This document shows, one piece after another, positions 16,498 to 25,743 of a stretch of DNA of 64,000 nucleotides. The notes beneath the pieces are model-generated. The model made no database searches, had not been told where the DNA came from, and was given only the letters and a program-made list of their open reading frames with translations. The position numbers were made by a program, and so were the translations under genes. How positions within the stretch are numbered: position 1 is the first letter of the stretch; each line of letters opens with the position of its first letter. Origin of the DNA: Xylanimonas cellulosilytica DSM 15894 (GTDB lineage Bacteria; Actinomycetota; Actinomycetes; Actinomycetales; Cellulomonadaceae); assembly GCF_000024965.1 (NCBI RefSeq), contig NC_013530.1, positions 2,542,001 through 2,606,000 of the forward strand. Reading direction: 5' to 3'.

Positions 16498-17217
16498 ATG
16501 GACGATAGTAGCGGAGTCGGCGTTCTTGACAAGGCCGCGTCCGTGCTCGGCGCTCTGGAGTCGGGTCCGGCCACCTTGGCCCAGCTGGTGGCCTCGACGG
16601 GCCTCGCCCGTCCGACCGCCCATCGCCTCGCGGTCGCGCTCGAGCACCATCGGCTCGTGGCACGTGACATGCAGGGCCGCTTCATCCTCGGACCACGGCT
16701 CAACGAGCTCGCGACGGCCGCCGGGGAGGACCGCCTCCTGGCCGCCGCCAACCCCGTGCTGATCGCACTGCGCGACCACACCGGCGAGTCCGCGCAGCTC
16801 TACCGCCGCCAAGGTGACCACCGCGTCTGCGTCGCGGCCGCCGAGCGCCCGGTCGGCCTGCGCGACTCGATCCCGGTCGGCGCGACGCTCACCATGCATG
16901 CCGGGTCGGCCGCCCAGATCCTGCTCGCCTGGGAGGAGCCCGACCGCCTGCACCGCGGTCTGCGTGACGCCGCCTTCACGGCCACGATCCTGTCCGGCGT
17001 GCGCCGGCGCGGGTGGGCGCAGTCCGTCTCGGAGCGTGAGCTCGGCGTCGCCAGCGTCTCGGCCCCGGTGCGCGGCCCCTCCGGGAAGGTCGTCGCGGCC
17101 GTCTCCGTCTCCGGACCGGTCGAGCGCCTGACCCGCCAGCCCGGCCGGCTGCACTCCGCCGCCGTCGTCGCCGCGGCGAACCGCCTGACGGAAGTTCTGC
17201 GGCGCGCCGGGGAATGA
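16498..17217 (+). CDS. IclR-family regulator (LtbR/NdgR-like)
   Basis: The 239-residue protein has an N-terminal winged helix (VLDKAASVLGALESGPATLA, then GLARPTAHRLAVALEHH) and a C-terminal IclR ligand domain (ANPVLIALRDHTGESAQLYR, AAERPVGLRDSIPVGATLTM). Divergent placement to leuCD is the classic arrangement of LtbR in Corynebacterium and NdgR in Streptomyces, which repress leuCD and sometimes leuB or the tryptophan operon. ATG follows CAATAT by six bases, so the mRNA is likely leaderless and the gene autoregulated. Confidence 0.9.
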   Translation: MDDSSGVGVLDKAASVLGALESGPATLAQLVASTGLARPTAHRLAVALEHHRLVARDMQGRFILGPRLNELATAAGEDRLLAAANPVLIALRDHTGESAQLYRRQGDHRVCVAAAERPVGLRDSIPVGATLTMHAGSAAQILLAWEEPDRLHRGLRDAAFTATILSGVRRRGWAQSVSERELGVASVSAPVRGPSGKVVAAVSVSGPVERLTRQPGRLHSAAVVAAANRLTEVLRRAGE

Positions 17218-17299
17218 GCACCGCGCCCCGCGGCGCAGGTCACTACGCTGCGGGGCAGGGTGCGACCGTCGTACCCGTGTCGACCTGCGTGAGGACCCG

Positions 17300-17467
17300 A
17301 TGCCGGCAAAGGCCAAGACCTTCCTGATCTGGCTCGTCGTGATCTTCCTGATCTACGCGATCGTGAAGAGCCCCGACCGCGCCGCCGAGATCGTCAAGGC
17401 GCTCGGCGACGTCCTCGTCAACGCCTTCGTCGCCATCGGGCAGTTCTTCGGCAACCTGATCGCCTGA
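17300..17467 (+). CDS. Small membrane protein, 55 residues
   Basis: An ATG at 17300, six bases after GAGGA, opens a 55-codon frame: MPAKAKTFLIWLVVIFLIYA, then a polar stretch IVKSPDRAAEIVKALGDVLV and a second weakly hydrophobic end NAFVAIGQFFGNLIA. One clear transmembrane helix spans residues 8-22, and an amphipathic helix follows. Codon third positions are strongly G/C, as in real genes. It is 14 bases before the PH-domain gene, so the two are probably one transcription unit. Function is unknown. Confidence 0.75.
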   Translation: MPAKAKTFLIWLVVIFLIYAIVKSPDRAAEIVKALGDVLVNAFVAIGQFFGNLIA

Positions 17468-17481
17468 CGCCGGACCGTCCC

Positions 17482-18330
17482 GTGCCGCCTCAGCCGCGCG
17501 TGAGCCTCAGCAAGAACCACGACCTGCGGCGCTACATCCTGCCCACGGAGACGGTGGTGCTCGCCACGCGCCGCCACTGGGCCTCGCTCCTCGAGCCCAT
17601 CGCGACCACCACCGGCGTGTTCCTGGTCGTCGCCGTCATCGTGTTCGTCACACCGCCCAGCCTGCAGGACGTCGTCGGCTGGCTCTGGTTCGGCTGGCTG
17701 TTCACGCTCGGTCGCTTCGGCTTCCGTTGGCTCGAGTGGCGCCACGAGTGGTTCGTCTCCACGGACAAGCGGCTGCTGCTGCTGTACGGGCTCGTGATCC
17801 ACAAGGTCGCGATGATGCCGCTCATGAAGGTCACCGACATGGGCTACTCCCGCACTCTCCTGGGTCAGCTGCTCGGCTACGGCCGGTTCGTCATGGAGTC
17901 CGCCGGCCAGGACCAGGCGCTGCGCCAGATCGACTACGTGCCCCAGCCTGACGAGACCTACCGCACGCTGTGCGCGGAGATCTTCCGGCCCACGGGCGGT
18001 CGCACGGCGTCCGACGGCGGTGGCCCGTCACCGGTACCCGGAGGGGCCACGCAGGCCCCGGTGGTGGTCGTCCCCGGCCGGCTCGGCGGCGAGGAACCGC
18101 GCCCGACGACGCAGCCGATCGCCGTGGCCGGCCGAGCCGCCTCGCCGGCGGCGCCGCACACCGTCCGGCCGCCCGTCATCGAGCCGCCGACGTCGATCCC
18201 CGGGCTGGCCGACGGCGCGGGGTCGTCGTCGGGCGCGGGGTCGTCGTCGGGTGCGCCGTCGTTCTCCCCGGACTGGGAGACGCCGCAGGAGTGGCAGCTG
18301 CCGAGGCCGTACGACCCGGACCCGCGCTGA
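17482..18330 (+). CDS. PH-domain (bPH2) membrane protein
   Basis: The 282-residue protein has two membrane helices (residues about 38-58 and 63-82) followed by a bacterial PH-like domain: WRHEWFVSTDKRLLLLYGLV, then KVAMMPLMKVTDMGYSRTLL and YGRFVMESAGQDQALRQIDY. The last 110 residues are a proline, serine and glycine-rich disordered tail. The GTG at 17482 lies close to the small membrane gene. Actinobacterial relatives are of unknown function and are thought to sit at the inner leaflet. A strong hairpin terminator follows at 18376. Confidence 0.82.
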   Translation: MPPQPRVSLSKNHDLRRYILPTETVVLATRRHWASLLEPIATTTGVFLVVAVIVFVTPPSLQDVVGWLWFGWLFTLGRFGFRWLEWRHEWFVSTDKRLLLLYGLVIHKVAMMPLMKVTDMGYSRTLLGQLLGYGRFVMESAGQDQALRQIDYVPQPDETYRTLCAEIFRPTGGRTASDGGGPSPVPGGATQAPVVVVPGRLGGEEPRPTTQPIAVAGRAASPAAPHTVRPPVIEPPTSIPGLADGAGSSSGAGSSSGAPSFSPDWETPQEWQLPRPYDPDPR

Positions 18331-18375
18331 ACAGCCTCGCGGCCGCGCCACGGCGACGGCCACCCGGGTACGACG

Positions 18376-18402
18376 AAGGCCCGGTCCGACGGACCGGGCC
18401 TT
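18376..18402. terminator. Bidirectional hairpin terminator
   Basis: AAGGCCCGGTCC at 18376-18387 pairs perfectly with GGACCGGGCCTT at 18391-18402 around a 3-base loop. It can end both the PH-domain transcript and the tRNA transcript coming from the other side. Confidence 0.75.
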
Positions 18403-18410
18403 GCGATGTG

Positions 18411-18483
18411 TACCCCCAGCGGGATTTGAACCCGCGTTACCGCCGTGAGAGGGCGGCGTCCTAGGCCGCTAGACGATGGGGGC
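18411..18483 (-). tRNA. tRNA-Glu (anticodon CTC), copy 2
   Basis: On the minus strand this folds into a full cloverleaf of 73 bases. The acceptor stem is GCCCCCA/TGGGGGT (first pair G-U), the anticodon stem CCGCC/GGCGG encloses CTCTCAC with anticodon CTC, and the T-arm is GCGGG-TTCAAAT-CCCGC. CCA is not encoded. It is identical over all 73 bases to the copy at 18514 and is the last tRNA of the Gln-Glu-Glu cluster. Confidence 0.95.
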
Positions 18484-18513
18484 CTCTGACTCCGTGCACG
18501 ATGACACGGTGCG

Positions 18514-18586
18514 TACCCCCAGCGGGATTTGAACCCGCGTTACCGCCGTGAGAGGGCGGCGTCCTAGGCCGCTAGACGATGGGGGC
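18514..18586 (-). tRNA. tRNA-Glu (anticodon CTC), copy 1
   Basis: This copy is identical to the one at 18411, with anticodon CTC in a CTCTCAC loop and no encoded CCA. The two copies are separated by 30 bases, so they arose by tandem duplication or are kept identical by recombination. Confidence 0.95.
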
Positions 18587-18669
18587 CTGTGACTGTCGGT
18601 CCTGGGGACCGGCTGCCGGAGAATCCTACCTGACGCTCAGACGTGCTGAGTGACCAGGTGATCTCTGAG

Positions 18670-18741
18670 CTGGGGTACCAGGACTCGAACCTAGAACAAC
18701 TGAACCAGAATCAGCCGTGTTGCCAATTACACCATACCCCA
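18670..18741 (-). tRNA. tRNA-Gln (anticodon CTG)
   Basis: The 72-base minus-strand cloverleaf has acceptor TGGGGTA/TACCCCA with discriminator G73. The anticodon loop TTCTGGT gives CTG, and the T-arm contains GTTCGAGTC. It is the first tRNA of the cluster. In this organism glutaminyl-tRNA is probably made indirectly by GltX and GatCAB, both encoded in the window. Confidence 0.95.
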
Positions 18742-18879
18742 TGGTGGTATCAGCCCCTCGGTTTCCCTCAGGGCCAACAGCGGTAAACACTACCCGACGC
18801 AGGGTCCGTCCACCAAAACGAGGGCGGAGCACCCCGCGGTGTCCTGCGTCACGGCCCCGGGTGGAGGCAGGATCGAGCC

Positions 18880-19650
18880 ATGGCCTCTCCGGACCCGCAC
18901 GACCACGCCACCCGCGCCGCGTCCTTCTCCACCGGCGCCGACACGTACGCCGCCGTCCGCCCCTCGTACCCCGACGCCACCGTGGACTGGCTGCTCCCGG
19001 CCGGTGCACGACGGGTCCTCGACCTCGCCGCAGGCACCGGCAAGCTCACCGCGTCCCTGGTCGCGCGCGGGCTCGACGTCGTCGCGGTCGACCCCTCGGG
19101 ACCGATGCTCTCGCACCTCGAAGCCGCCCTGCCCGGCGTGGAGACCCACGTCGCCACCGCGGAGGCGATCCCGCTCGCCGAGGGGACCGTCGACGCCGTC
19201 GTCGTCGGGCAGGCCTGGCACTGGTTCGACGAGGGCTCAGCGTCGGCCGAGACGGCGCGCGTGCTGCGCCACGGCGGCACGCTCGGCATCGTGTGGAACG
19301 ACCGCGACACCTCGGTCGACTGGGTCGCACGGTTCGGGGAGATCCTCCATCGGGGCGATCGCCTGGAGTCCGTCGCCGCTCACGACGCGCCAGTCCTCGG
19401 CCCCGAGTACGACGGCGTCGAGCACACGGCGTTCCGGTGGAGCGACGAGATCGAGACCGCGTCATTACGTGCGCTGGCGGCCTCGCGCAGCTACTTCATC
19501 CTCCTGCCCGAGGCGGAGCGCGAAGCTCTGCTCGCGGCCGTGGACGAGCTCGCGGCCACGCACCCGGACCTCGCGGGGCGTGCGCGCGTCACGCTCCCCT
19601 ACGTCACGCACGCCTACCGGGCACGACGCCGCTCGACCACGGGTGGCTGA
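18880..19650 (+). CDS. Class I SAM-dependent methyltransferase
   Basis: The 256-residue protein has AdoMet motif I as VLDLAAGTGKLTASLVARG (near residue 46), an acidic strand VVAVDPSGPML, and motif IV-like DAVVVGQAWHWFD. This matches the Methyltransf_11 type, whose members often methylate small molecules or quinone intermediates. The substrate is unknown. CAGGAT six bases before ATG supports the chosen start. It lies between the tRNA cluster and the convergent HAD/gltX pair and has no obvious partner. Confidence 0.83.
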   Translation: MASPDPHDHATRAASFSTGADTYAAVRPSYPDATVDWLLPAGARRVLDLAAGTGKLTASLVARGLDVVAVDPSGPMLSHLEAALPGVETHVATAEAIPLAEGTVDAVVVGQAWHWFDEGSASAETARVLRHGGTLGIVWNDRDTSVDWVARFGEILHRGDRLESVAAHDAPVLGPEYDGVEHTAFRWSDEIETASLRALAASRSYFILLPEAEREALLAAVDELAATHPDLAGRARVTLPYVTHAYRARRRSTTGG

Positions 19651-19696
19651 ACCCGCCAGGCCCGCCCCAGCCGTTGCGCGCGTCGCGACCCTCAGC

Positions 19697-20527
19697 TCAC
19701 AGCCCGAGCAGCCCCGGCAGGTCGGCCAGCCCACCGACGCGGTGCACCCGCGGGCCTGCCACGAACCCGCCGACGTCCGCGTGGAGGCCGCTGCGCTGCG
19801 ACCCCGGGCGCTCCAGCCAGACGCCGAGCAGCCCGGCGTCGGCGGCGGCACGGGCGTCGATGTCGGGCTCGTCGCCCACGTACGCGGTCCGGGCCGGGTC
19901 CGTGCCGAGCCGGCGGCAGCCTTCGAGGAAGACCTCGGGCCGCGGCTTGCCGTAGCCCAGCGTGTCGACGCCCACGAGCACCGGCAGGCCCTCGATCCGG
20001 GCCGCGGCCAGCTTCGACTCCTGGAGCTCGGCGCGCGCGTTCGTCACCGCACCGACGCGGATCCCGCTCGCGACCAGCGTCGTGAGCACCGCGGCGACGT
20101 CGTCGAACGCCCGCCACGACTCCTGGAAGGCGCCCCAGAACACCTCGAGCCAGCGCGGGTAGAGCACCTCGTCGACGGGCGGACCGCCGAACGCCGCGTG
20201 CAGCTCGTCGGCACGCAGGCGCCGCTGCTCGTCGAAGTCGAGCTCGCCGCGCGTGTAGGCGCGGTAGCGGCCGTGCACGTCGCCCCGCCAGATCGCGAGC
20301 ATCTCGGGCTCCCGCTCGACCGGGACGTGCGGCAGGAAGGCGTGCCGCACCGCGGCGATCGCCACGCCGAACGCCCCAGCCGTGTCGACGACGGTGTCAT
20401 CGACGTCGAACAGCACACCGTCGACGACAGCCGTCCCGGCGAACCCGTCGGCACCCGCGGGCCGGGCGACGTGCGCCGCGAGGCCCGGCTCGGGCGCGGC
20501 GAGGCCCGGCTCGGGCGCCGCGACCAT
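19697..20527 (-). CDS. HAD-family hydrolase
   Basis: The 276-residue phosphatase-like protein has all HAD motifs: GVLFDVDDTVVDT (nucleophile Asp and acid Asp), VGAVTNAR in motif II position, a Lys in GYGKPRPEVF, and YVGDEPDIDARAA. A helical cap between motifs I and II marks subclass I. The first 28 residues contain the duplicated peptide AAPEPGLAAPEPGLA, so the true start might be further in. ATG overlaps the gltX stop (ATGA), so it is co-translated with glutamyl-tRNA synthetase. The substrate is not predictable. Confidence 0.87.
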   Translation of the reverse strand: MVAAPEPGLAAPEPGLAAHVARPAGADGFAGTAVVDGVLFDVDDTVVDTAGAFGVAIAAVRHAFLPHVPVEREPEMLAIWRGDVHGRYRAYTRGELDFDEQRRLRADELHAAFGGPPVDEVLYPRWLEVFWGAFQESWRAFDDVAAVLTTLVASGIRVGAVTNARAELQESKLAAARIEGLPVLVGVDTLGYGKPRPEVFLEGCRRLGTDPARTAYVGDEPDIDARAAADAGLLGVWLERPGSQRSGLHADVGGFVAGPRVHRVGGLADLPGLLGL

Positions 20528-21954
20528 CAGCCGAGCTTCGCGATCGCCGCGTCGACGCGCGCCAGCGTCCGCTCGCGGCCCAGCACCTGCAGGGACTCGA
20601 ACAGCGGCAGGCCGATGGTGCGGCCGGTCACCGCGACGCGGACCGGGGCCTGCGCCTTGCCGAGCTTGAGCCCGTGCTGCTCGCCGACGGCGGCGACGGT
20701 CTCCTTGAGCGGCTCGGCCTCCCACGGCTCCAGGTCCGCGAACCGGGCGCGCACGTCCGCGAGCAGGGCCGCCGCCGGCTCCTTCATCGCCTTGTTCCAC
20801 GACTGCTCGTCCTCGACCGGCACGTCCAGGAACAGGAAGTCGACGTTCTTGGTGATCTCGGCCAGCGTCGCGATGCGGGTCTGCGCGAGCTCGGCGACCG
20901 CGTCGAACGCGGCGGCGTCGAACTGCTCGGGCGTCCACGGCGCGTACGGCGCGTGCAGCCACGGGTCGACGGCCGCCGCGAACTCCTCGAGCGGCAGCGC
21001 GCGGATGTACTCGCCGTTGAAGCTCGTGAGCTTCTTGACGTCAAAGAACGCGGACGAGGAGTTCACGTCGGCGACGTCGAAGCGCTCGACGAGGGTCTCG
21101 AACGGGAGGATCTCCTCGTCGTTGCCCGGCGCCCAGCCCAGCAGCATGAGGTAGTTGACCATCGCGTCCGGCAGGATGCCGTCGGCCAGGTAGTCCTCGA
21201 GGGCCACCTTGTCGCGGCGCTTGGACAGCTTCTGGCGCTTCTCGTTGACGATGACGGGCAGGTGCGCCCAGGTGGGCGCCGTCTGGCCGAGCGCCTCCCA
21301 CAGCAGCTGCTGCTTGGGCGTGTTGGGCAGGTGCTCCTCGCCGCGGATCACATGCGTGATGCGCTCGTCGACGTCGTCGACCACGTTGGCGAGCAGGAAC
21401 ACGGGCGAGCCGTCTCCGCGCGCGATGACGAAGTCCTCGATCGCGGCGTTCGGGAACGTCGGGTTGCCGCGGATCAGGTCCACCACGGCCGTCTCGCCGT
21501 CGTCGGGCGTACGGAAACGCAGCGCGCGGCCGGGCTCGTACGTGAGGCCGCGCTCGCGGCAGAAGCCGTCATAGCCGGTCTGCGCGTTGCCGGTGCGGGC
21601 GGCGACGGCGTCGCGGGTGCAGTCGCAGTAGTACGCGCGGCCCTGGGCGTGCAGCGTCGCGGCGGCCTCGGTGTGCTGGGCCGCGTTCTGGGACTGGAAG
21701 TAGGGCCCCTCGAACGTCGGGTCCTGCGCGTGCATGCCGAGCGACGCCATCGCGGACAGAATGCCGTCCACCCACTCGGGCTTGTTGCGCGCGGCGTCGG
21801 TGTCCTCGATGCGCAACACGAACGTGCCGCCGGTGTGCTTGGCCACCGCCCAGTTGAACAGCGCCGACCGCGCCCCGCCGACGTGGAACATCCCGGTGGG
21901 CGAGGGTGCGAAGCGAACGCGGACGGACGACGAACCAGCAGCAGGAAGAGTCAC
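20527..21954 (-). CDS. gltX: Glutamyl-tRNA synthetase
   Basis: The 475-residue class I synthetase charges tRNA-Glu with glutamate. [20 protein letters not shown] holds the HIGH box as HVGG (His24), LRIEDTD follows, and KLSKR at 242-246 is the KMSKS box. The C-terminal anticodon-binding helices are complete. GTG at 21954 is chosen because TACGCT lies seven bases upstream and the protein start then fits the family; a longer upstream frame is noise. The window also encodes GatCAB and tRNA-Gln and shows no glnS, so a non-discriminating role, also charging tRNA-Gln with Glu, is likely. Confidence 0.96.
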   Translation of the reverse strand: MTLPAAGSSSVRVRFAPSPTGMFHVGGARSALFNWAVAKHTGGTFVLRIEDTDAARNKPEWVDGILSAMASLGMHAQDPTFEGPYFQSQNAAQHTEAAATLHAQGRAYYCDCTRDAVAARTGNAQTGYDGFCRERGLTYEPGRALRFRTPDDGETAVVDLIRGNPTFPNAAIEDFVIARGDGSPVFLLANVVDDVDERITHVIRGEEHLPNTPKQQLLWEALGQTAPTWAHLPVIVNEKRQKLSKRRDKVALEDYLADGILPDAMVNYLMLLGWAPGNDEEILPFETLVERFDVADVNSSSAFFDVKKLTSFNGEYIRALPLEEFAAAVDPWLHAPYAPWTPEQFDAAAFDAVAELAQTRIATLAEITKNVDFLFLDVPVEDEQSWNKAMKEPAAALLADVRARFADLEPWEAEPLKETVAAVGEQHGLKLGKAQAPVRVAVTGRTIGLPLFESLQVLGRERTLARVDAAIAKLG

Positions 21955-22014
21955 GCGCCCCAGCGTAGTTGCCCCCTGCCGGCTGGAGGTTCGGGGCGGC
22001 TTGGGTGCCGGTTC

Positions 22015-22076
22015 GTGGGCTCGGTGTCGGTTCGTGGGCCCGGGCCGTCGAACGGGCACCGAACCCACGAACCGGC
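22015..22076. repeat. Palindromic repeat, left copy
   Basis: A 52-base unit from 22023 contains CGGTTCGTGGG and, 24 bases later, CCCACGAACCG, an 11-bp perfect stem. An extra partial unit precedes it from 22018. It is matched with one mismatch by the copy at 23077-23128 on the other side of the DUF559 gene. Confidence 0.7.
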
Positions 22077-22103
22077 ATCCCTGGCACCGCTGCCCCCACC
22101 GGC

Positions 22104-23003
22104 TTACGCGCGCGGGAGCTGGGGCCGCGGCCGGAAGGCGGATCGTAGGGCGGACGGGAAGCGGCCCACGATGCGCGCGACCAGCGCGTCGACGTCCCGC
22201 GCGTCCGCGGCCACGACCCGCAGCGGGCGCACGCCCAGCACCTCGACGATCGCATCCTCGCGGCGCTTCTCCTCGAACAGCACTCGCCGGTCCCCTGAGC
22301 GGTACTTCACCTGACCGTCGAACTCCAGGTACACACCGTGCTCCGGCCAGGCGACGTCGACGTCGCGCGGTCCCAGGCGCGTCTCGACGCGGTACTGCGT
22401 CGTCGGGCGGGGCAGCCCGGCTCGCGCCGCGACATACCGCAACCAGCTCTCCCACTCGGACTGTGCGCCACCGTCGGCCAGCTCGACGACCAGCCCGGCG
22501 CGGGCGTGGCCATTTCGCGCCGGCACCCCTGCAAGGTACGCACTGAGGTCGGCCCTACGGACACCTGCCTCGAGCGCCGAGTCCGCCACCACCAAGCCCT
22601 CGAGCGGGCGCATCGTCATCAGGCAGTCGACCACCGTCTGGACGCGCGTCGTGGTGGGCAGCCCATCCAGCTCCACGAGAGATCGGGGGAACCCGTGGTG
22701 CCGGGCGATGTCCGCCGAGCGCTGCCCGCTCGCGCGCGAGCGTTGATAGACGTGGGCGCGGGTCGGGGGCGTCCACAGGCGAAGTCCCCACAGGTACGCG
22801 GCGCTCTCGTGGCTGAACACGTGCGGTGCGAGGAGCTGGGCGTGGACGGCGCGCAGGTGCGTGTGTACCGGGTCTTCCGCTCTCGTGCCCGGCTCCCGGT
22901 AGGCGCCGCGGCGGACGCGCGTCACCCGGCCGGCGGCGAGCGCCGAGCGCAGGGCAGAACGATCATTCTCACGGGCGATGAGCAGCGGCGGGGTGGCTGA
23001 CAT
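22104..23003 (-). CDS. AbiEi-like / DUF559 domain protein
   Basis: The 299-residue protein has an N-terminal winged-helix region typical of AbiEi-type antitoxin domains ([20 protein letters not shown], then [16 protein letters not shown]). Its C-terminal domain is Vsr/DUF559-like, related to very-short-patch endonucleases: [20 protein letters not shown] followed by VKYR gives a D-E-D-K arrangement. Proteins of this type are abundant in Micrococcales, usually without a toxin partner, and their role is unsettled; nuclease or regulatory functions are possible. It stands alone and is flanked on both sides by the same 52-base palindrome, which may mean it moves or duplicates as a unit. Confidence 0.75.
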   Translation of the reverse strand: MSATPPLLIARENDRSALRSALAAGRVTRVRRGAYREPGTRAEDPVHTHLRAVHAQLLAPHVFSHESAAYLWGLRLWTPPTRAHVYQRSRASGQRSADIARHHGFPRSLVELDGLPTTTRVQTVVDCLMTMRPLEGLVVADSALEAGVRRADLSAYLAGVPARNGHARAGLVVELADGGAQSEWESWLRYVAARAGLPRPTTQYRVETRLGPRDVDVAWPEHGVYLEFDGQVKYRSGDRRVLFEEKRREDAIVEVLGVRPLRVVAADARDVDALVARIVGRFPSALRSAFRPRPQLPRA

Positions 23004-23076
23004 GCGCCCAGGGTGCCCGCTCGCGTCGCGTCGCGGAGGTGGGTTGTGGACAACGCGGCGGCCGGTTCGACGCGAT

Positions 23077-23128
23077 GGTGTCGGTTCGTGGGCCCGGGCC
23101 GTCGAACCGGCACCGAACCCACGAACCG
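23077..23128. repeat. Palindromic repeat, right copy
   Basis: This copy is identical over 52 bases to 22023-22074 except for one base (C at 23108 against G at 22054). It is in the same orientation, with the same 11-bp stem. Together the two copies bracket the DUF559 gene as direct repeats. Confidence 0.7.
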
Positions 23129-23134
23129 ACCGGC

Positions 23135-23785
23135 CTAGACCCGGGTACGGGTCAGGACCGCCAGGGTGAAGGCGCCCGTGCGTTCGCGGTGGGTCAGGTG
23201 CAGGCCCTCGCGCTCCAGGGCGGCCAGCAGGGCGCGCTCCGGGTGGACGACGAAGCCCCAGTCGGTGCGGCGCCAGCGGGCCGCGACGGTCGTGGCCCGG
23301 GCGAAGAGGCGCAGCCACCAGGTGTCGCGCGGGTAGCTGAGCACCAGGTGGCGGCGTGCGTGCCCGGCCGCCACCGTCAGCAGACGGTCCGCGTCGGCGT
23401 AGCAGCACACCACCTTCATGAGGGCGACGACGTCGGCGGGGGCGGCGAGGTCCGGGCGCGCGGCGAGGTCGCCCACCGCGCGTTGCACGCGACCCGCCAG
23501 GCCGGCCTCCGCGAGCAGCGTCGCGGCGGCGTCGTCGTACCCCGGCGACAGGTCGACGGCGGTGACGTGCGACGCCCCCGCCCGCAGCAGCTCCAGGCCG
23601 AGGTCGCCGATGCCCGCGCCGACATCGAGCACGCTCTCGCCGTCGATCGCACCGCTGCGGTACAGCTCGACGACCCGCCGCGGGTCGCGCGTCAGCCCGG
23701 ACCGGCGGTACCGCGCGGCGTCGCGCCGCGCCACCCCGGCGGTGAAGACGCGGTCGTAGCCCTGCGGCTCGCAGCAGGAGGACAC
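23135..23785 (-). CDS. Class I SAM-dependent methyltransferase
   Basis: The 216-residue protein has motif I VLDVGAGIGDLGLELLRAG, an acidic DLSPGYDDAAATLL loop and ADVVALMKVVCCYADADRLL in the motif IV region. The N-terminus is cysteine-containing (SSCCEPQGYDRVF), as in a group of proteins that resemble Mg-protoporphyrin O-methyltransferase but occur in non-photosynthetic bacteria. The substrate is unknown. GTG 23785 follows TAGCGT by seven bases. The divergent neighbour downstream is a FAH-family gene with no obvious link. Confidence 0.8.
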   Translation of the reverse strand: MSSCCEPQGYDRVFTAGVARRDAARYRRSGLTRDPRRVVELYRSGAIDGESVLDVGAGIGDLGLELLRAGASHVTAVDLSPGYDDAAATLLAEAGLAGRVQRAVGDLAARPDLAAPADVVALMKVVCCYADADRLLTVAAGHARRHLVLSYPRDTWWLRLFARATTVAARWRRTDWGFVVHPERALLAALEREGLHLTHRERTGAFTLAVLTRTRV

Positions 23786-23828
23786 GCCGACGACGCTAGC
23801 GGCGTCGGGTCGCCGGCGCGCGGAACCC

Positions 23829-24611
<783 letters not shown>

Positions 24612-24631
24612 GGAGGGAGCCTACGTGGGAA

Positions 24632-24680
24632 GTGGTTTCGACAGGCTCAACCACCGGCGCGCGCTCAACCTCCGGCGCGC
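24632..24680. repeat. Intergenic TTTCGAC-type repeat
   Basis: GTGGTTTCGACAGGCTCAAC followed by CACCG, and then the variants GCGCTCAACCTCCGG, repeat the unit seen at 14061. It lies between the FAH gene and the next methyltransferase gene. Confidence 0.6.
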
Positions 24681-24687
24681 GCGGGCG

Positions 24688-25611
24688 TCAGGCCCGCGCC
24701 AGCACCTCGCCGTGGAGGATGGCGAACCAGCCGTCGGGTGCCTGGGCCCAGGCGAGCCAGTCCTGCGCGAGCTGTTCGAGGGCGACGTCGTCGGCCAGGC
24801 CGGACTCCTGCGCCTGGACGGCGAAGTTGGACGCGACGCAGCGCTCGGCCCACACCTGGCCCCACCACTGGCGGTCGGTGGGGGTGGCGTAGCACCACGA
24901 CGACGCCGACGGCACCATCTGTGCGACGTCGAACCCGGCCTGCTGCGCCCAGGAGAACAGGCGGCGCCCGGCGTCAGGCTCGAACCCGTACGCGTGCGTG
25001 ACCTCGTGGTAGAGCGTGTTCCACTCGTCGAGCCCCGGCGACTCGGGGTACCAGGCCATCGCGGCGTAGTCGGCGTCGCGCGCGGCGACGAGCCCGCCCG
25101 GCTTGGCGACGCGCTTCATCTCCGTGAGCGCGGCGACGGGGTCCGAGAGGTGCTGCAGGAGCTGGTGGGCGTAGACGACGTCGAAGGTGTCGTCGTCGAA
25201 GGGCAGCTCGTAGGCGTTGGCCTCCTCGAAGCGCACGTTGTCGTACCCGACGGCGTGCTCGCGGGCCGCCTGCAGCACCTGGGGAGCGGCGTCGACGCCG
25301 ACGACGGAGCCACCCGCGAGGATGCGCGCGAGGTCGACCGTGACGGTGCCGGGGCCGCAGCCGACGTCGAGCAGCGACATGTCGTCACGCAGGTGCGGCA
25401 GCAGGAACCCGGCCGAGTTCTGGGCGGTGCGGGCACGGTGGGCGCGCAGCACGGACTCGTGGTGGCCGTGCGTGTAGGACTCGGACTCCTTGCTCGGCAC
25501 GGTGTGGTGCAAGCTGGGCGCCTCGATCGCGTCGGTGAGGTCCGCACCCGCCGGGGGCTCGGTGGTGCCGTTGGCCGCGCGGATCGCGAAGGACCCAGTC
25601 TGCTCGCTCAT
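24688..25611 (-). CDS. UbiE-like class I methyltransferase
   Basis: The 307-residue protein has motif I LLDVGCGPGTVTVDLARIL (near residue 92), VVGVDAAPQVLQAAREHA, and then DTFDVVYAHQLLQHLSDPVA, a clean AdoMet-dependent methyltransferase of the UbiE/MenG type. Its N-terminal 60 residues are extra and unstructured. The C-terminus WGQVWAERCVASNFAVQAQ matches actinobacterial members of unknown substrate. ATG is preceded by TAGCGT at six bases. The upstream neighbour is a divergent membrane acyltransferase-like gene. Confidence 0.83.
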   Translation of the reverse strand: MSEQTGSFAIRAANGTTEPPAGADLTDAIEAPSLHHTVPSKESESYTHGHHESVLRAHRARTAQNSAGFLLPHLRDDMSLLDVGCGPGTVTVDLARILAGGSVVGVDAAPQVLQAAREHAVGYDNVRFEEANAYELPFDDDTFDVVYAHQLLQHLSDPVAALTEMKRVAKPGGLVAARDADYAAMAWYPESPGLDEWNTLYHEVTHAYGFEPDAGRRLFSWAQQAGFDVAQMVPSASSWCYATPTDRQWWGQVWAERCVASNFAVQAQESGLADDVALEQLAQDWLAWAQAPDGWFAILHGEVLARA

Positions 25612-25743
25612 GGGCCCACGCTAGCCAGCCGGACCTCCCGTCTCATCCGCGGTCCCACGGTGCGGACGCCGGGCGCACGGTGCGTGGCACGACGACGGGG
25701 GCCTCGGCCGCCGCGGAGGCGTGCCGGGTGCGAGGATCGCGAC

